Below, piece by piece: positions 36,131-46,513 of a DNA stretch of 64,000 nt (position 1 is its first letter; each line of letters opens with the position of its first letter). The DNA is from Rhodopseudomonas palustris (GTDB lineage: Bacteria; Pseudomonadota; Alphaproteobacteria; Rhizobiales; Xanthobacteraceae): NCBI RefSeq assembly GCF_034479375.1, contig NZ_CP140155.1, forward strand, positions 4,502,501 to 4,566,500, given 5' to 3'. The position numbers and the translations under genes are program-made. Below the pieces are notes generated by a model. It saw only the letters and a list, made by a program, of their open reading frames with translations, ran no database searches and was not told the DNA's origin.

Positions 36131-37507
36131 TCATGCGGCGGGTCGACGTGCCAATCCGGTGGCTTCCGCGACGTGGGCGAACCGCTCCAGCGTCATGATC
36201 GCGTCGGCGAATGGCTGCGCGCCGCCGTCGAGCACCGGGCGGGCGAGCTGCAGGAATTTCTGCGCCATCGCCTGGTCGGTCGGAAACGAATTCGGCTCGC
36301 CGGAGGGATCGGCATAGATCCGCTCGTGGACGCCGTCGTCGGTGGTGATCGCCACGCGCGCGCCGAACGGATGGGTCTTGCCTTCGAGCCGGGAGTCCTG
36401 AACCACGTCGAATTTGTCCGCGAGCGCGTCGATCGCCGGATCGCCGAGCCGCTTGTAGTCGTCCCAGCCGAAGCTGCCCTGCTCGAGCGCCAGCGCGCCG
36501 GTGAAGAACATCGAGAACTGGCCGCCGACGATCGACGACGGATGCCGCTTGGTGGCGGCATCGCCGGTCAGCGTGATGCCGTTGCGATGCAGGCCGATTT
36601 CGACGCGCTTGACCTGGTCCGGCGTCAGATTGTGCTCGCGCCGCATCGCGATCAGCGCATCGATCGCGGCGTGGGTGTAGCGGCAGCTCGGATACGGCTT
36701 CACGCCGATCTTCATGGTCTCGTAGACGCGGCCGAGATCGGCGACGGCTTTGTCATGATGCGGCGTGTCGGTGTAGCCGACCAGCAGACCGTGGATGCCT
36801 TCGACCGATTCGGTCGCGCCGATGAAATCGTTCTTCGCCAGCGTCGCGGCGATGACGCCGTTCATCGCCGCAGCCCCGACCTGATAGCGCTTGTTCCAGG
36901 CGCCGTTGACGAGGAATTGCAGCGAGCCCGCCGCCTGACTGCCGGAGACGCCGAACGCCGAGACGATCTGCTGTTCGGAAAGGCCGAACAGTTTCGCCGC
37001 AGCGGCGGCGGCCCCGTAGGTGCCGGCGGTGGCGGTGGGGTGAAAGCCGCGGGCGTAATGCGAGGTCGGGTCGAGCGCATTGCCGAGCCGGCAGCACACT
37101 TCATAGCCGGCGACGATCGCGGTCAGCACGTCGCGGCCCGAGGCGCCGACCAGTTCGCCGACCGCGAAGGCGGCGGGCACCACCGGCGCCGACGGATGCA
37201 GCGAGGAATCGGCGTGGGTATCGTCGAAATCCAGCGAATGGCCGAGCGCGCCGTTGAGCAGCGCCGCCACCGCCGGGGTCCAGCGCTTGCCGTCGCCGAA
37301 CACGGTCGCCGCTCCGTCGCCGTCCAGCGACAATGCCCGCAGCATCGCCAGCAGCGCCGGCGTCGATTCGGCCTCGCGGCGGGCGCGGATCGCGCTGCCG
37401 AGGAAATCGAGGGTCAGCACCTTGGCCCGCGCCAGCACGTCCTGCGGAATGTCGTCGAATTGCAGCGCGGCGACATAGCCTGCGAGCGTGGCGGTTTCGT
37501 TGGCCAT
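36131..37507 (-). CDS. MmgE/PrpD family protein
   Basis: A 458-residue protein of the family that includes 2-methylcitrate dehydratase (PrpD), iminodisuccinate epimerase and cis-aconitate decarboxylase. The conserved start LTLDFLGSAIRARRE (about 31-45), NGALGHSLDFDDTH (about 84-97) and YPSCRYTHAAIDAL (about 270-283) are visible. PrpD partners (prpB, prpC) are not adjacent, so the substrate is open. The ATG at 37507 has AGGGAGCCATC just upstream. Confidence 0.85.
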   Translation of the reverse strand: MANETATLAGYVAALQFDDIPQDVLARAKVLTLDFLGSAIRARREAESTPALLAMLRALSLDGDGAATVFGDGKRWTPAVAALLNGALGHSLDFDDTHADSSLHPSAPVVPAAFAVGELVGASGRDVLTAIVAGYEVCCRLGNALDPTSHYARGFHPTATAGTYGAAAAAAKLFGLSEQQIVSAFGVSGSQAAGSLQFLVNGAWNKRYQVGAAAMNGVIAATLAKNDFIGATESVEGIHGLLVGYTDTPHHDKAVADLGRVYETMKIGVKPYPSCRYTHAAIDALIAMRREHNLTPDQVKRVEIGLHRNGITLTGDAATKRHPSSIVGGQFSMFFTGALALEQGSFGWDDYKRLGDPAIDALADKFDVVQDSRLEGKTHPFGARVAITTDDGVHERIYADPSGEPNSFPTDQAMAQKFLQLARPVLDGGAQPFADAIMTLERFAHVAEATGLARRPAA

Positions 37508-37662
37508 GATGGCTCCCTTCATTTTGCGCCGCAAATTAGGCGGGGCGCCGGCATCGTTCAAGCCGCCCGACTGCAAAGCGGGGCTGCGGACGGCCTGATT
37601 TGCACTGCACGCACTGCTATGCTCATTGGACCGATCCTTGGAAATTTCGCACGACGCACGCC

Positions 37663-38784
37663 ATGAAGCCGTTCTGGTCACGATATCCCGCGCATTGGCG
37701 GCCGCGCCGGCCGCAATGGGGGCTGGCGCTCCGCGTCACGCTCGGCGCGCTGCTGGCGCTCGCGGCCGCGCAGGCGCTGCATCTGCGGTTGCCGCTATGG
37801 GCGGTGCTGACCGCGATCATCGTCACCCAGCTCAGCGTCGGCCGCTCGGTCAGGATCGCGTTCGACTATCTGGTGGGCACCATCGGCGGCGCGATCTATG
37901 GCGGGGCGATCACCATTCTGGTGCCGCATCACAGCGAGCTGGCGCTGCTCGGCGTGCTGGCGCTGGCGGTGGCTCCTCTGGCGCTGCTGGCGGCGGTCAA
38001 GCCGAACCTCAACGTCGCCACCGTCACGGCGATCATCGTGCTGCTGGTGCCGACCATGACGCCGGTGGCGCCGCTGGATTCGGCGATCGACCGGGTGCTG
38101 GAAGTCGCGGTCGGCTCGCTGTCCGGGCTGCTGGTCTCGTTTCTGGTGCTGCCGTCGCGGGCGCAGTCGCAGGCGCTTGCCGCGGCGGCGCGGGCGCTCG
38201 ACCTGATGGCGGTGGCGCTCGGCGAATTGCTCGCCGGCCTCACCCGCGGCCTCGACAACGATGCGCTGCACCGGCTTCAGGACGGCATCGGCGCCTCGCT
38301 GGTGACGCTCAACGAAATCGGCGACGAGGCCGAGCACGAGCGGGCCACCGGACTGTCGAGCGGGCCGGATATCGCGCCGCTGATCCGCACGCTGCTGCGG
38401 CTGCGCCACGATCTGGTGATGGTCGGCCGCGCCGTCGCAGCCCCACTGCCGCGGGCCTTGCAGGACCGGCTCGGCCCGTCGCTGGATGCATTCCGTGCCG
38501 CCGCGACGCTGCATCTGGCCGCGAGCGCCTCGGCGTTGCGCGACCGCGGCCCGCCGCCGCCGCTGCGCGCGGTGATTGCGGCGCTCGACGCCTATGCGGC
38601 CGAAGTCGGGACCGTGCGCCACGACGGGCTGACGCGCGATCTCTCCGGCGAGCAGGCGGAGCGGTTCTTCGCGCTCGGTTTTGCGATGGAGCAGCTCAGC
38701 CAGAATTTCCGTGATCTGGAGATGCGGGTGACGGAATGGGCCCGCCCCGGCGCGGTCGTCGCCGACACGCCGCCGGTCTCCTGA
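37663..38784 (+). CDS. FUSC-like inner-membrane protein, possible aromatic-acid exporter
   Basis: A 373-residue protein. Six hydrophobic segments lie in the N-terminal half (about 20-160), including LALRVTLGALLALAAAQALH and LPLWAVLTAIIVTQLSVGRS. The latter is the conserved FUSC/aromatic-acid-exporter block. A helical cytoplasmic half follows (about 165-365) with LNEIGDEAEHE. The family includes AaeB-type efflux proteins, but no membrane-fusion partner gene is nearby. ATG at 37663; the frame is open back to 37600 without a good ribosome site. Confidence 0.78.
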   Translation: MKPFWSRYPAHWRPRRPQWGLALRVTLGALLALAAAQALHLRLPLWAVLTAIIVTQLSVGRSVRIAFDYLVGTIGGAIYGGAITILVPHHSELALLGVLALAVAPLALLAAVKPNLNVATVTAIIVLLVPTMTPVAPLDSAIDRVLEVAVGSLSGLLVSFLVLPSRAQSQALAAAARALDLMAVALGELLAGLTRGLDNDALHRLQDGIGASLVTLNEIGDEAEHERATGLSSGPDIAPLIRTLLRLRHDLVMVGRAVAAPLPRALQDRLGPSLDAFRAAATLHLAASASALRDRGPPPPLRAVIAALDAYAAEVGTVRHDGLTRDLSGEQAERFFALGFAMEQLSQNFRDLEMRVTEWARPGAVVADTPPVS

Positions 38785-38790
38785 ACCCGA

Positions 38791-39309
38791 TCAGCGATTG
38801 CGCAAGGCTTCCAGCGCGTTGCGGCTGAGGCGCTCGGGGTCCTGTTCGCCGCGCGAGGCCTGTTCGAGAATGTTGGCGGACAGAAACTGCAGCGCGCTCG
38901 ACGGCGTCTGCAGCGGCAGCGTCTCGACGCATTGCTCGAGCGCGGCCGACATCGCGGCGACCGTCTGCGGGCTGAACGCCTGCGCATGGGTCTGCTGCGG
39001 ATCGCCGCTGGCGCCGGGACCGCCACTGCCGGAAGCCGTGGGCGACTGGTTGCCGAGCCGCGACGCCTCGGCCAGCACGCAGAGATGAATCAGCGCGGAT
39101 TGCGCCAGCGTGGCCTCGTTGGTCTCGCCGGCGCGTGACAAGGCCACGATCCTGGCCGCCAGTTGCTTGCGGTTGGCTTCGGTATCGGCCCGGGAGCCCT
39201 CGATCCCGATGAACCGCTCCCACGCGCTGTCGAAGGCGCGCGCCAGCGCGGCCGTCTTCTCGTCGGGGGCGGAGGGTCCGCCGGTCTGATTGATTTCGCC
39301 GTCCACCAT
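38791..39309 (-). CDS. Hypothetical protein, 172 residues
   Basis: An acidic, Ala/Gln-rich soluble protein starting MVDGEINQTGGPSAPDEKTA. A helical segment at about 15-90 contains FDSAWERFIGIEGSRADTEA and an Ala/Leu-rich stretch. A Gly/Ser/Pro linker follows at about 91-110, then a second helical part (about 115-172). There is no signal peptide and no family recognised. It converges on the FUSC-like gene with six bases between stops. Confidence 0.7.
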   Translation of the reverse strand: MVDGEINQTGGPSAPDEKTAALARAFDSAWERFIGIEGSRADTEANRKQLAARIVALSRAGETNEATLAQSALIHLCVLAEASRLGNQSPTASGSGGPGASGDPQQTHAQAFSPQTVAAMSAALEQCVETLPLQTPSSALQFLSANILEQASRGEQDPERLSRNALEALRNR

Positions 39310-39348
39310 CGCCAACGGTTGCCTTCACCCGAAGTTCCGTTCCGGCCC

Positions 39349-39822
39349 TCAGCGCTCGAGCTGGTGCAGCATCGCGCGCACCACCAGGCGGTGGAACGGC
39401 ATGATGGTCGCCAGATAGATTCGGCCGAGCCAATTGTGGGTCAGAACCAGGGTCGTGGCGATGACGCGGCGTTCGGCCGGGCCGTCCTCCACATCGATCA
39501 CGACGCGGAAATCGAGATGGTGATCGTCGAAGCCGGCGACGACCCGGTGAGGCGCCTCATCGAGCACCGGAAACACGCCGATGCGGTCGCCCGCGGCCGA
39601 TCCGCCGGGCGCTGGTGTCTTCAGCCCGAACGGCGTCACGACGAGATTGCGCAGCCGCATCAGCGCGTCGATCCAGCCCGGTCCATGCTCGATCATGCGG
39701 GTTGCGGCCTGGCGGGCGTCGAGCGCCCTGCTGCCGATCGGAACGCAATAGGCGTCGATGAACTGGGCGCCGGGCAAGAGCGATTCGCGATCGACGGTCG
39801 GTGCGATCTCTGCAACGGACAT
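39349..39822 (-). CDS. DUF2867 domain protein
   Basis: A 157-residue protein. Most of it is a single DUF2867 domain: FIDAYCVPIGSRALDARQAA near the start, GDRIGVFPVLDEAPHRVVAG at about 79-98, DDHHLDFRVVIDVE (about 100-113) and THNWLGRIYLATIMPFHRLV near the end. The hydrophobic end may contact membrane. The function is unknown. It precedes the 172-residue hypothetical gene on the same strand, 39 bases apart. Confidence 0.82.
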   Translation of the reverse strand: MSVAEIAPTVDRESLLPGAQFIDAYCVPIGSRALDARQAATRMIEHGPGWIDALMRLRNLVVTPFGLKTPAPGGSAAGDRIGVFPVLDEAPHRVVAGFDDHHLDFRVVIDVEDGPAERRVIATTLVLTHNWLGRIYLATIMPFHRLVVRAMLHQLER

Positions 39823-39872
39823 CAGCGGCTTTCCCGATCGCTACGACGGACGGCCGAATGCCCGGCCGCGGG

Positions 39873-40334
39873 TCAGAACTTCACCACCATGACGAAGATC
39901 GCCGCCACCAGCGGCACGGTGGCGATGATGCCCCACACCAGCCAGGTTCGGGCATCGCGCCAATATTGCTCCGGAATTTCATTGCTCTGCGCAAAGCTGC
40001 GGGCGAGCCGCGCCTGCCGGATCTGGATCGGAATCAGGATGCCGAGCCACATCATTCCGGAGATCGCGAACAGGATTTGGCCCGAGACCAGCCAGAACGA
40101 GGAGAACAGCGGAATATCCTTGACGATCGCGGCGCCGTAGCCGCCGACCATCACCAGCACGATGCCGATCACGGTGAAGATGAAATCCGACACGGTGACG
40201 CCGCGCTGGGCGTGGGCGACGATCTTCGGATCGCGCGTGAGATCGGAGAACGCCTTCCAGAACGCGGTGATGGTGACGTTGCCGACCAGTACGACCACGC
40301 CGACGACGTGGAGGAACTTGAAGACGTCGTACAT
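39873..40334 (-). CDS. DUF2269-like integral membrane protein
   Basis: A 153-residue inner-membrane protein with four hydrophobic segments at about 5-25, 48-68, 76-98 and 130-150. It starts MYDVFKFLHVVGVVVLVGNV, the His-bearing opening typical of the DUF2269 family. The order with the DUF2867 gene on the same strand, 50 bases downstream, suggests cotranscription. The frame continues upstream to 40448 with a basic, nonhydrophobic extension; the ATG at 40334 is preferred. Confidence 0.75.
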   Translation of the reverse strand: MYDVFKFLHVVGVVVLVGNVTITAFWKAFSDLTRDPKIVAHAQRGVTVSDFIFTVIGIVLVMVGGYGAAIVKDIPLFSSFWLVSGQILFAISGMMWLGILIPIQIRQARLARSFAQSNEIPEQYWRDARTWLVWGIIATVPLVAAIFVMVVKF

Positions 40335-40574
40335 CTGGTCTGACAACTTCCACTCCGCTCCAGGCCTGCCGGTCAGCGGACGGCGCGACCGGGCGCCACC
40401 ATTCGCGGCGGGCGAGGTTCTGCTCGGGGTTTTCCGGGCGATTGTCAAATCGACATTCGTTGCGCGACACTACGCCCTCTGGCCGATTCTTGTTCCTGAT
40501 CAAGGATCGCCCGTCGCGGCCGTCGGAGCCTGCCTGCGGCCGCGCGCGGGTCGCCGGTGGAGGAGGGTACGACC

Positions 40575-40892
40575 ATGGGATCTGTTGGAACCGCACCTTG
40601 CCGGGCCGGCCTCGCCGGCTGGCCCCGTCTGGTCGCGGGCGCCTGCCTGCTGATCGCCGGCGCCGGGATCGCCGCCTCGTCCGCCAGCGCCCAGAGCTGC
40701 CAGGCGCTGTGGGTGGAGCGCAACAGCTATTACAAGGACGCCGGCTATTGCTTCAAGACGCGGCGTGGGATCGGTTATTTCGGCAATCGCGGGTGCTCCT
40801 ACGACGACGAGCGCGATGTGCCGCTATCGGCCAACGTCCGCGAGCGGATTGCCGAGATCAAGACGCTGGAGCGGCGGTCCGGCTGCGACTGA
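40575..40892 (+). CDS. Exported YARHG-like small protein
   Basis: A 105-residue protein with a signal peptide ending ASSASAQ at about residue 40. The mature part CQALWVERNSYYKDAGYCFK (about 42-61) has the aromatic and Cys pattern of YARHG-type domains, followed by YFGNRGC. Three cysteines in the domain could form a disulfide. GGAGGAGGG lies eight bases upstream of the ATG at 40575, so the frame's earlier ATG at 40557 is not used. The function is unknown; it is probably periplasmic. Confidence 0.75.
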   Translation: MGSVGTAPCRAGLAGWPRLVAGACLLIAGAGIAASSASAQSCQALWVERNSYYKDAGYCFKTRRGIGYFGNRGCSYDDERDVPLSANVRERIAEIKTLERRSGCD

Positions 40893-41126
40893 CGGCCGCC
40901 GCAGCGAATCAGCAGTGCCGACACCGCTCGGGCCGCGGCGGGTTCTGCCCGCGCCGAGGTCGAATATACCTGCAAAAACAAACGGCCGTCACCTTGCGGA
41001 GATCGGTGGGAACGCAGGCTGCGGGTTTTTGCAATCCGATCGCAGGAACGGAATTCAGGGTTGCCTATTATCTTGCTGCAGCGCAGCATTATATTCTGGT
41101 CAGCGGGCTGAGGATCAGGAGTTACC

Positions 41127-42305
41127 GTGTCTCACAGAAATCCCATCGACTTCCTCGCCCATTTGCGAAAATTCAACAGTCTCAGCGGCTTGCACGCTGT
41201 CTCCGGGGCGGCCGAGGCTGCCAGCCCGCTGATCGAGACTGAGCATTTCGGCGACAACCCCGGCAACCTCCGAATGCTGTCGTTCATCCCCGAAGGGCTG
41301 ACGAAGCGCATCCCGCTGGTGGTCGTGCTGCATGGCTGCACTCAGAATGCGGCCGGTTACGACGTCGGCGCAGGATGGTCGACGCTGGCGCAGCGCTACG
41401 GCTTCGCCCTGCTGATGCCCGAGCAGAAGCGGGACAATAACCCCAATCTTTGCTTCAACTGGTTCGTGCCGGACGACATCAAGCGCGGCCACGGCGAAGT
41501 CGCGTCGATCTGGCAGATGGTCGAGCGAATGTCGGCTGCCTACCACATCGATCGGGCGCGGATTTTCGTTACCGGGCTGTCCGCCGGCGGCGCGATGACC
41601 ACGGTGATGCTGGCGACCTATCCGGATGTGTTCGCCGGCGGTGCGGTGATCGCCGGGCTGCCCTATGGAGTCGCCGGCACCGTGCGGCAGGCGCTGAAGG
41701 AGATGCGGCATCCATCGCCGCGTTCCGCGCACGAGCTCGGCGATCTGGTGCGCAAGGCGTCGCCGCACAAGGGGCCATGGCCGAAGCTGTCGGTTTGGCA
41801 CGGCAGCGCCGATCGCACCGTGAGTTCCGCCAATGCGGACGCGTTGGTGAAGCAATGGCTCGATCTGCACGGTCTGCCGGAAACGCCGATGGCGAAGCGC
41901 GACGTCGTCGGCTTTCCGCATCGGGTGTGGTGGAACTCGAGCGGCGAGACCACGGTCGAATCCTACACCATCACCGATATGGCGCACGGCACCCCGCTCG
42001 GACGCGCCAATGACGAGCACTACGGCGTCGCCGGCGCCTACCTGCTCGAAGCGGGAATTTCGTCATCGTTCCACATCGCCGAATTCTTCGGGCTCACCGG
42101 CAGCATTCACCGCCAGAAGTCGGTGATGCCGCCGAAAGCCGAACCGGACAGCGTCATGTCCGCCAAGGACGTCCGGGCAGAGACCTTCAAGCCGCGCGCG
42201 GCCGCCGGCGCGCGATCGGGTCAGGAGCCGCCGCGCGGTCGCCGCGGCTTCGACGTCAATGCGGTGATCACCCGCGCGCTGACCGCAGCCGGACTGATGA
42301 AGTAA
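41127..42305 (+). CDS. PHB depolymerase family esterase
   Basis: A 392-residue alpha/beta hydrolase. The oxyanion-hole HGCTQNAAGYD is at 69-79, the nucleophile elbow GLSAGGA with Ser152 at 150-156, and the likely catalytic Asp in WHGSADRTV (about 224-232). The probable His is in DMAHGTPLG (about 285-293). No signal peptide is visible, which argues for an intracellular enzyme or a feruloyl-esterase-like role. GTG start with AGGAG six bases upstream. The C-terminal 60 residues are Arg/Ala-rich and variable. Confidence 0.85.
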   Translation: MSHRNPIDFLAHLRKFNSLSGLHAVSGAAEAASPLIETEHFGDNPGNLRMLSFIPEGLTKRIPLVVVLHGCTQNAAGYDVGAGWSTLAQRYGFALLMPEQKRDNNPNLCFNWFVPDDIKRGHGEVASIWQMVERMSAAYHIDRARIFVTGLSAGGAMTTVMLATYPDVFAGGAVIAGLPYGVAGTVRQALKEMRHPSPRSAHELGDLVRKASPHKGPWPKLSVWHGSADRTVSSANADALVKQWLDLHGLPETPMAKRDVVGFPHRVWWNSSGETTVESYTITDMAHGTPLGRANDEHYGVAGAYLLEAGISSSFHIAEFFGLTGSIHRQKSVMPPKAEPDSVMSAKDVRAETFKPRAAAGARSGQEPPRGRRGFDVNAVITRALTAAGLMK

Positions 42306-42436
42306 TCGCTCGTGGCGAAAGCGGTCGGCGCTGCGGCCTTTCGCGGCGACCGCGGGCGTGCCGGTTTGCGCCCGCAACGGCGGATGTTAGATTGGATGTT
42401 CGCCGCAGATCGTCTGTCGCCTACCGCGCGGGTTGA

Positions 42437-44920
42437 ATGCTGGACCTGAAGAGATTGATGACGCCGGATTTCCTCGCCCGCGGCGGCGAGATGGGCGCTC
42501 TGATGCGCGCCCATGACTGGACGCATTCGGCGCTCGGGCCGCCGACGACATGGCCGCAAAGCCTCCGCACCGCACTGCGGATCCTGCTCAACAGCAACCA
42601 CCCGATGTTCATCTGGTGGGGTCCCGATCTGATCCAGTTCTACAACGACGCCTACCGCCAGACGATGGGGCCCGAGCGACATCCCGCCGCGCTCGGGCAG
42701 CGCGGCCGCGAGTGCTGGGCGGAGATCTGGGACATCATCGGTCCGCAGATCGAGCAGGTGATGAGCGGCGGCGGATCGACGTGGCACGAGAATCATCTGG
42801 TGCCAGTGACACGCTACGGTCGCCGCGAGGAGGTCTACTGGACCTACGGCTTCAGCCCGATCGATCAGGACGATTCGGTCGGCGGCGTGCTGGTGGTGTG
42901 CCGTGACGTGACCCGAGACGTGTCGGCATCGATGGCGCTGCGCGAACGCGAGGCCGAGCTGGCGCGCGTGCAGCAGATCGGCCGGATCGGCGGGCTCGAG
43001 GTCGATCTGCGGTCCGGCTTCCGCAACCGGCGTTCGCCCGAATATCTCCTGGTCCACGGCTTGCCGCCCGATGCCGCGACCGAAACCCACGAAGACTGGG
43101 TCCGGCGGATTCATCCGGAGGATCGCGAGGCGACCGAACGGCAATTCGTCGAGGCGGTGAACGGCGATGCGCGCAACTACGTCGCCCGCTATCGGATCAT
43201 TCGTCCGAGCGACGGCGAGACGCGCTGGATCTCGGTGCGTGCGGTGATCGAGCGCGACGACAACGGCGTGCCGATCCGGCTGGTCGGCGCGCATATCGAC
43301 GTCACCGAACAGGTCGAGGCCGAGCAGAAGGCGCAGGCCAGCGAGGAGGCGGCGCGCAGGCTCGCCGCCCAGCTCGCGCAGCTCAACACCACGCTGGCGC
43401 AACGCGTCGAGGAAAAAACCCGCGAGCGCGACCGGATCTGGAACGTGTCGCAGGATCTGCTGCTGGTCGCCGACCGCAGCGGCGTCTGGCGTACCGTCAA
43501 TCCGGCCTGGACCAACACGCTCGGCTGGACCGAGGCCGAGCTGTTGAACAACACGTCGGAATGGATCGAGCATCCGGCCGACGGCGGCATTACACGGGCG
43601 CAGCTCGCCGAACTGTGCGCGGGTGCCGGAACGGTGCGCTTCGAAAGCCGGATCCGCGCCAGGGACGGCTCGTATCGCTGGCTGTCCTGGACCGGCGTCT
43701 CGGACGCCGACGCATGCTACGCGGTCGCGCGCGACATCACCGCCGACAAGGCGGCGGTGGAGCGCCTCAAGGTCACCGAGGAGGCGCTGCGCCAATCGCA
43801 GAAGATGGAAGCGGTCGGCCAACTCACAGGCGGCATCGCCCACGACTTCAACAATCTCTTGACCGGCATCGTCGGCTCGCTCGATCTGATGCGGACCCGG
43901 CTCGACCAGGGCCGCACCGAGAACGTCGCCCGCTATATCGACGCCGCGATGATTTCGGCCAATCGTGCAGCCGCACTCACCCACCGGCTGCTCGCGTTCG
44001 CGAGGCGTCAGCCATTGGTGCCGAAGCCGGTCGACGCCAATCAGCTCGTCGCCTCGCTCGAGGATCTGCTGCGCCGGACGATCGGCGAGGCGATCGAGCT
44101 CGAGATCGCGGCGGCGCCGGATCTGTGGCCGACGCTGTGCGATCCCAACCAGCTCGAAAGCGCGCTGCTCAATCTGGCGATCAACGCCCGCGACGCGATG
44201 CCGGACGGCGGCCGGCTGACGATCACCACGCGCAACGCGACGTTCGATGTCGCCGAGATGCCGGCGCTGCTGCCCGGCGACTACGTCTGCCTCACGGTGT
44301 CCGACACCGGAGGCGGCATGACCGACGAGGTCGCCGCGCGGGCGTTCGAGCCGTTCTTCACGACCAAGCCTCTCGGTCGCGGCACCGGGCTCGGGCTGTC
44401 GATGATCTACGGCTTCGCACAGCAATCGCACGGGCATGCGAGCATCGCCAGTACGCGGTCCGAAGGCACCTCGGTCACGTTGTATCTGCCGCGCGAGCAC
44501 GGCGATGCGGGCGAGCGGCAGGATACGCCGAAGCGGCCGCGCGCGCGTGCCGCCCGCGGCGAGACCGTGCTGGTGGTCGAGGACGAGGTGGTGGTCCGCG
44601 CGGTGATCGTCGAGATGCTGCGGGACCAGGGCTATCGCGTGCTGGAGGCGGCCGACGGTCCGTCCGGACTGGCGATCCTGCAGGGCGACGAGACGATCGA
44701 CCTGCTGTTGTCGGATATCGGGCTTCCCGGCCTGAACGGACGCCAGCTCGCCGACTATGCGCGCCTCGACCGCCCGGACATCGGCGTGCTGCTGATGACC
44801 GGCTACGCCGAAAGCGCCGCGATGACCGACGGCATCCTCGAGGCCGGCATCGAGCTGATCACCAAGCCGTTCGATCACGGCGATCTGCTGGCGCGCGTGC
44901 GTGAGATCGTTACCAATTAG
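42437..44920 (+). CDS. Hybrid histidine kinase with PAS domains and receiver
   Basis: An 827-residue cytoplasmic sensor without membrane segments. An N-terminal PAS-like domain (about 25-165) includes [23 protein letters not shown] domains follow at about 180-290 ([17 protein letters not shown]) and 335-440. A HisKA domain has His469 in [11 protein letters not shown]. The HATPase contains [16 protein letters not shown] and GTGLGLSM. The C-terminal receiver has phospho-acceptor Asp760 in [13 protein letters not shown]. No HPt domain or separate regulator is adjacent. ATG 42437; an ATG at 42458 has a better GAAGAG site. Confidence 0.88.
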   Translation: MLDLKRLMTPDFLARGGEMGALMRAHDWTHSALGPPTTWPQSLRTALRILLNSNHPMFIWWGPDLIQFYNDAYRQTMGPERHPAALGQRGRECWAEIWDIIGPQIEQVMSGGGSTWHENHLVPVTRYGRREEVYWTYGFSPIDQDDSVGGVLVVCRDVTRDVSASMALREREAELARVQQIGRIGGLEVDLRSGFRNRRSPEYLLVHGLPPDAATETHEDWVRRIHPEDREATERQFVEAVNGDARNYVARYRIIRPSDGETRWISVRAVIERDDNGVPIRLVGAHIDVTEQVEAEQKAQASEEAARRLAAQLAQLNTTLAQRVEEKTRERDRIWNVSQDLLLVADRSGVWRTVNPAWTNTLGWTEAELLNNTSEWIEHPADGGITRAQLAELCAGAGTVRFESRIRARDGSYRWLSWTGVSDADACYAVARDITADKAAVERLKVTEEALRQSQKMEAVGQLTGGIAHDFNNLLTGIVGSLDLMRTRLDQGRTENVARYIDAAMISANRAAALTHRLLAFARRQPLVPKPVDANQLVASLEDLLRRTIGEAIELEIAAAPDLWPTLCDPNQLESALLNLAINARDAMPDGGRLTITTRNATFDVAEMPALLPGDYVCLTVSDTGGGMTDEVAARAFEPFFTTKPLGRGTGLGLSMIYGFAQQSHGHASIASTRSEGTSVTLYLPREHGDAGERQDTPKRPRARAARGETVLVVEDEVVVRAVIVEMLRDQGYRVLEAADGPSGLAILQGDETIDLLLSDIGLPGLNGRQLADYARLDRPDIGVLLMTGYAESAAMTDGILEAGIELITKPFDHGDLLARVREIVTN

Positions 44921-45045
44921 TTCCAGGCTGAAGATTCGTTCATCGACGGCGCCCGACGAGAACGGGCCGGCGTAGTCGCGACGATTTGCGGAACTGTTTC
45001 GGGCGAGGCGACTTGTCAAGCACCTTCCCAGAATCGGAGCTTACC

Positions 45046-45465
45046 ATGATCAATCGCTTTGTCGGAACCGCTGTTGTCATTCTGGCGCTCGCCGCGCCGG
45101 CTGTCGCGAATGCTCAGGGGGTGCCGGGCGGCATCGAGCGCGGAGCGCGCGAGGGCGAGCGCGCCGCGGGTCCGGTCGGTGCAGTGGTGGGCGGCACCAT
45201 CGGCGGTGTCGTCGGCGGCGTCGCCGGCATCCTCGGTGTGGACGACCGTCCGCGCTTTCGCTCCTATGTGGTCGAGCAGGGCCGCCCCTCTTATTCCTAT
45301 CGTGACGAAGTTCGCGTCGGCGCCGTGCTGCCGGCCGATGGCGTGACCTATTACGAAGTTCCGGACCGGTTCAATTCGGCGCGCGAATATCGCTACACGG
45401 TGGTGAACGGCCGCACCGTTCTGGTCGAGCCGGGCACCCGCCGCATCGTCGAAGTCATCGACTGA
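45046..45465 (+). CDS. Exported DUF1236-like protein with glycine zipper
   Basis: A 139-residue protein. The signal peptide ends AVANAQ at about residue 23. A glycine-zipper-like segment (about 40-70) reads VGAVVGGTIGGVVGGVAGIL and may insert in or lie on a membrane. The C-terminal domain (about 75-139) has VRVGAVLPADGVTYYEVPDR and RTVLVEPGTRRIVEVID, like DUF1236 proteins of rhizobia. ATG at 45046 with CGGAG seven bases upstream. It is followed by a strong terminator. The function is unknown. Confidence 0.78.
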   Translation: MINRFVGTAVVILALAAPAVANAQGVPGGIERGAREGERAAGPVGAVVGGTIGGVVGGVAGILGVDDRPRFRSYVVEQGRPSYSYRDEVRVGAVLPADGVTYYEVPDRFNSAREYRYTVVNGRTVLVEPGTRRIVEVID

Positions 45466-45486
45466 CACAGCCTGATCCCCGAAATA

Positions 45487-45520
45487 ACGGGCCGCCTTTC
45501 GGGGCGGCCCGTCGTTTTTT
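45487..45520 (+). terminator. Rho-independent terminator
   Basis: ACGGGCCGCC/GGCGGCCCGT stem with loop TTTCGG-like bases, followed by CGTTTTTT. It lies 21 bases after the stop of the exported protein gene and just before the convergent AraC gene end. Confidence 0.85.
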
Positions 45521-45529
45521 CGGCACAAC

Positions 45530-46513
45530 CTATCGGCTCGATCGGAGCAGCGTCTCCGACGGCCGTTCTCCGAACGCTTCCCGATAGTCCTTGGCGAAAT
45601 GGCCGAGATTGGCGAATCCGCAGGCAAAGGCCGCCGCGGTGACGGACGTCCGCGAGCGGCCCTGTTTCAGAAGCGCGCGCGCGTGGCGGAGCCGGACCTG
45701 TTTGGCGAACGCCATCGGCGAATAGCCGCGGCTGCGCTGGAAGGCCTTGAAGATGCCGCGTGCGCTGATCCCGGTCAGGTCGGTCAGCGTTTCGATGGTG
45801 ATCGGCTTGGCCCAGTTGGCCTCGATGTACTCTTCGATCTTGCGCACGTGCTTGGGCGCCGCGCCGCGCGGATCGGCCTCGAGAAACCGGGTGAAATTGT
45901 GGGGATAGGCGGTCAGGAACAGCAGGGTGATCGCTTCCTGCAGTTCGGCCAGCACCAGCGGTGGCAGCGGCGCGGTCGTCGAATTGATCTGGCTGTTCAC
46001 GAACGAGATCAGACGGCGAAGATTGGCGGCCTGCGGCAGGTCGTTGCTCGCCGCGGGTTCGAATTCGATCGCGCGCTTCGGTCTGGTGCCGAGCAGCGCC
46101 GCGAGTTTTCGGTCGAGCGCGTGGCTGTTCACCCGAAGCAGCAGGTGCTCGTAGGTCTCGCCGAATTCGGTATGGGCCGCGCGTGCCGGCGAGGTGATGC
46201 AGGCCTGCCGCGGATCGATCGCAGTGGTGACGCCGGCGCTGCGGGTGGACGAATGTCCCGTCAGCGCGATCTGCAGCCGTGCGAAGTCGGCTTCGGGGAA
46301 GTCCACGATCAGCGGTGCGTGGCCGGACGTGAAGCCGAGCGCGATGTCCTGAAGCTGCAGGAAATTGCCGCGCACGCGGAAAGTCCCAGCCGCACCGCAC
46401 TGGAAATGGCGGACGCCATAGACCCTGGCGAGCGCCTGCGCGAGTTCGTCGGGACTGGAAGTGTCCATCGCCCGAAAACGGCTGAGCGGCTCGCTGAGGA
46501 GTTCGGCTGTCAT
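45530..46513 (-). CDS. AraC family transcriptional regulator
   Basis: A 327-residue regulator. The N-terminal half (about 1-210) is an AraC_binding_2-type sensor domain. The C-terminal two-helix-turn-helix domain (about 220-325) has YIEANWAKPITIETLTDLTG, ISARGIFKAFQRSRGYSPMA and ACGFANLGHFAKDYREAFGE, the characteristic second-HTH signature. The ligand and target genes are not visible from the context. The ATG at 46513 (MTAELLSEP) has AGCGCTCCCAGC just upstream; the frame is open to 46627. Confidence 0.88.
   Translation of the reverse strand: MTAELLSEPLSRFRAMDTSSPDELAQALARVYGVRHFQCGAAGTFRVRGNFLQLQDIALGFTSGHAPLIVDFPEADFARLQIALTGHSSTRSAGVTTAIDPRQACITSPARAAHTEFGETYEHLLLRVNSHALDRKLAALLGTRPKRAIEFEPAASNDLPQAANLRRLISFVNSQINSTTAPLPPLVLAELQEAITLLFLTAYPHNFTRFLEADPRGAAPKHVRKIEEYIEANWAKPITIETLTDLTGISARGIFKAFQRSRGYSPMAFAKQVRLRHARALLKQGRSRTSVTAAAFACGFANLGHFAKDYREAFGERPSETLLRSSR

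Noticed and set aside
42221..45019. Open minus-strand frame of 932 codons opposite the hybrid kinase
   Set aside because: The plus-strand kinase has catalytic motifs in order; the antisense frame is His/Arg/Gln-rich and unlike a protein.
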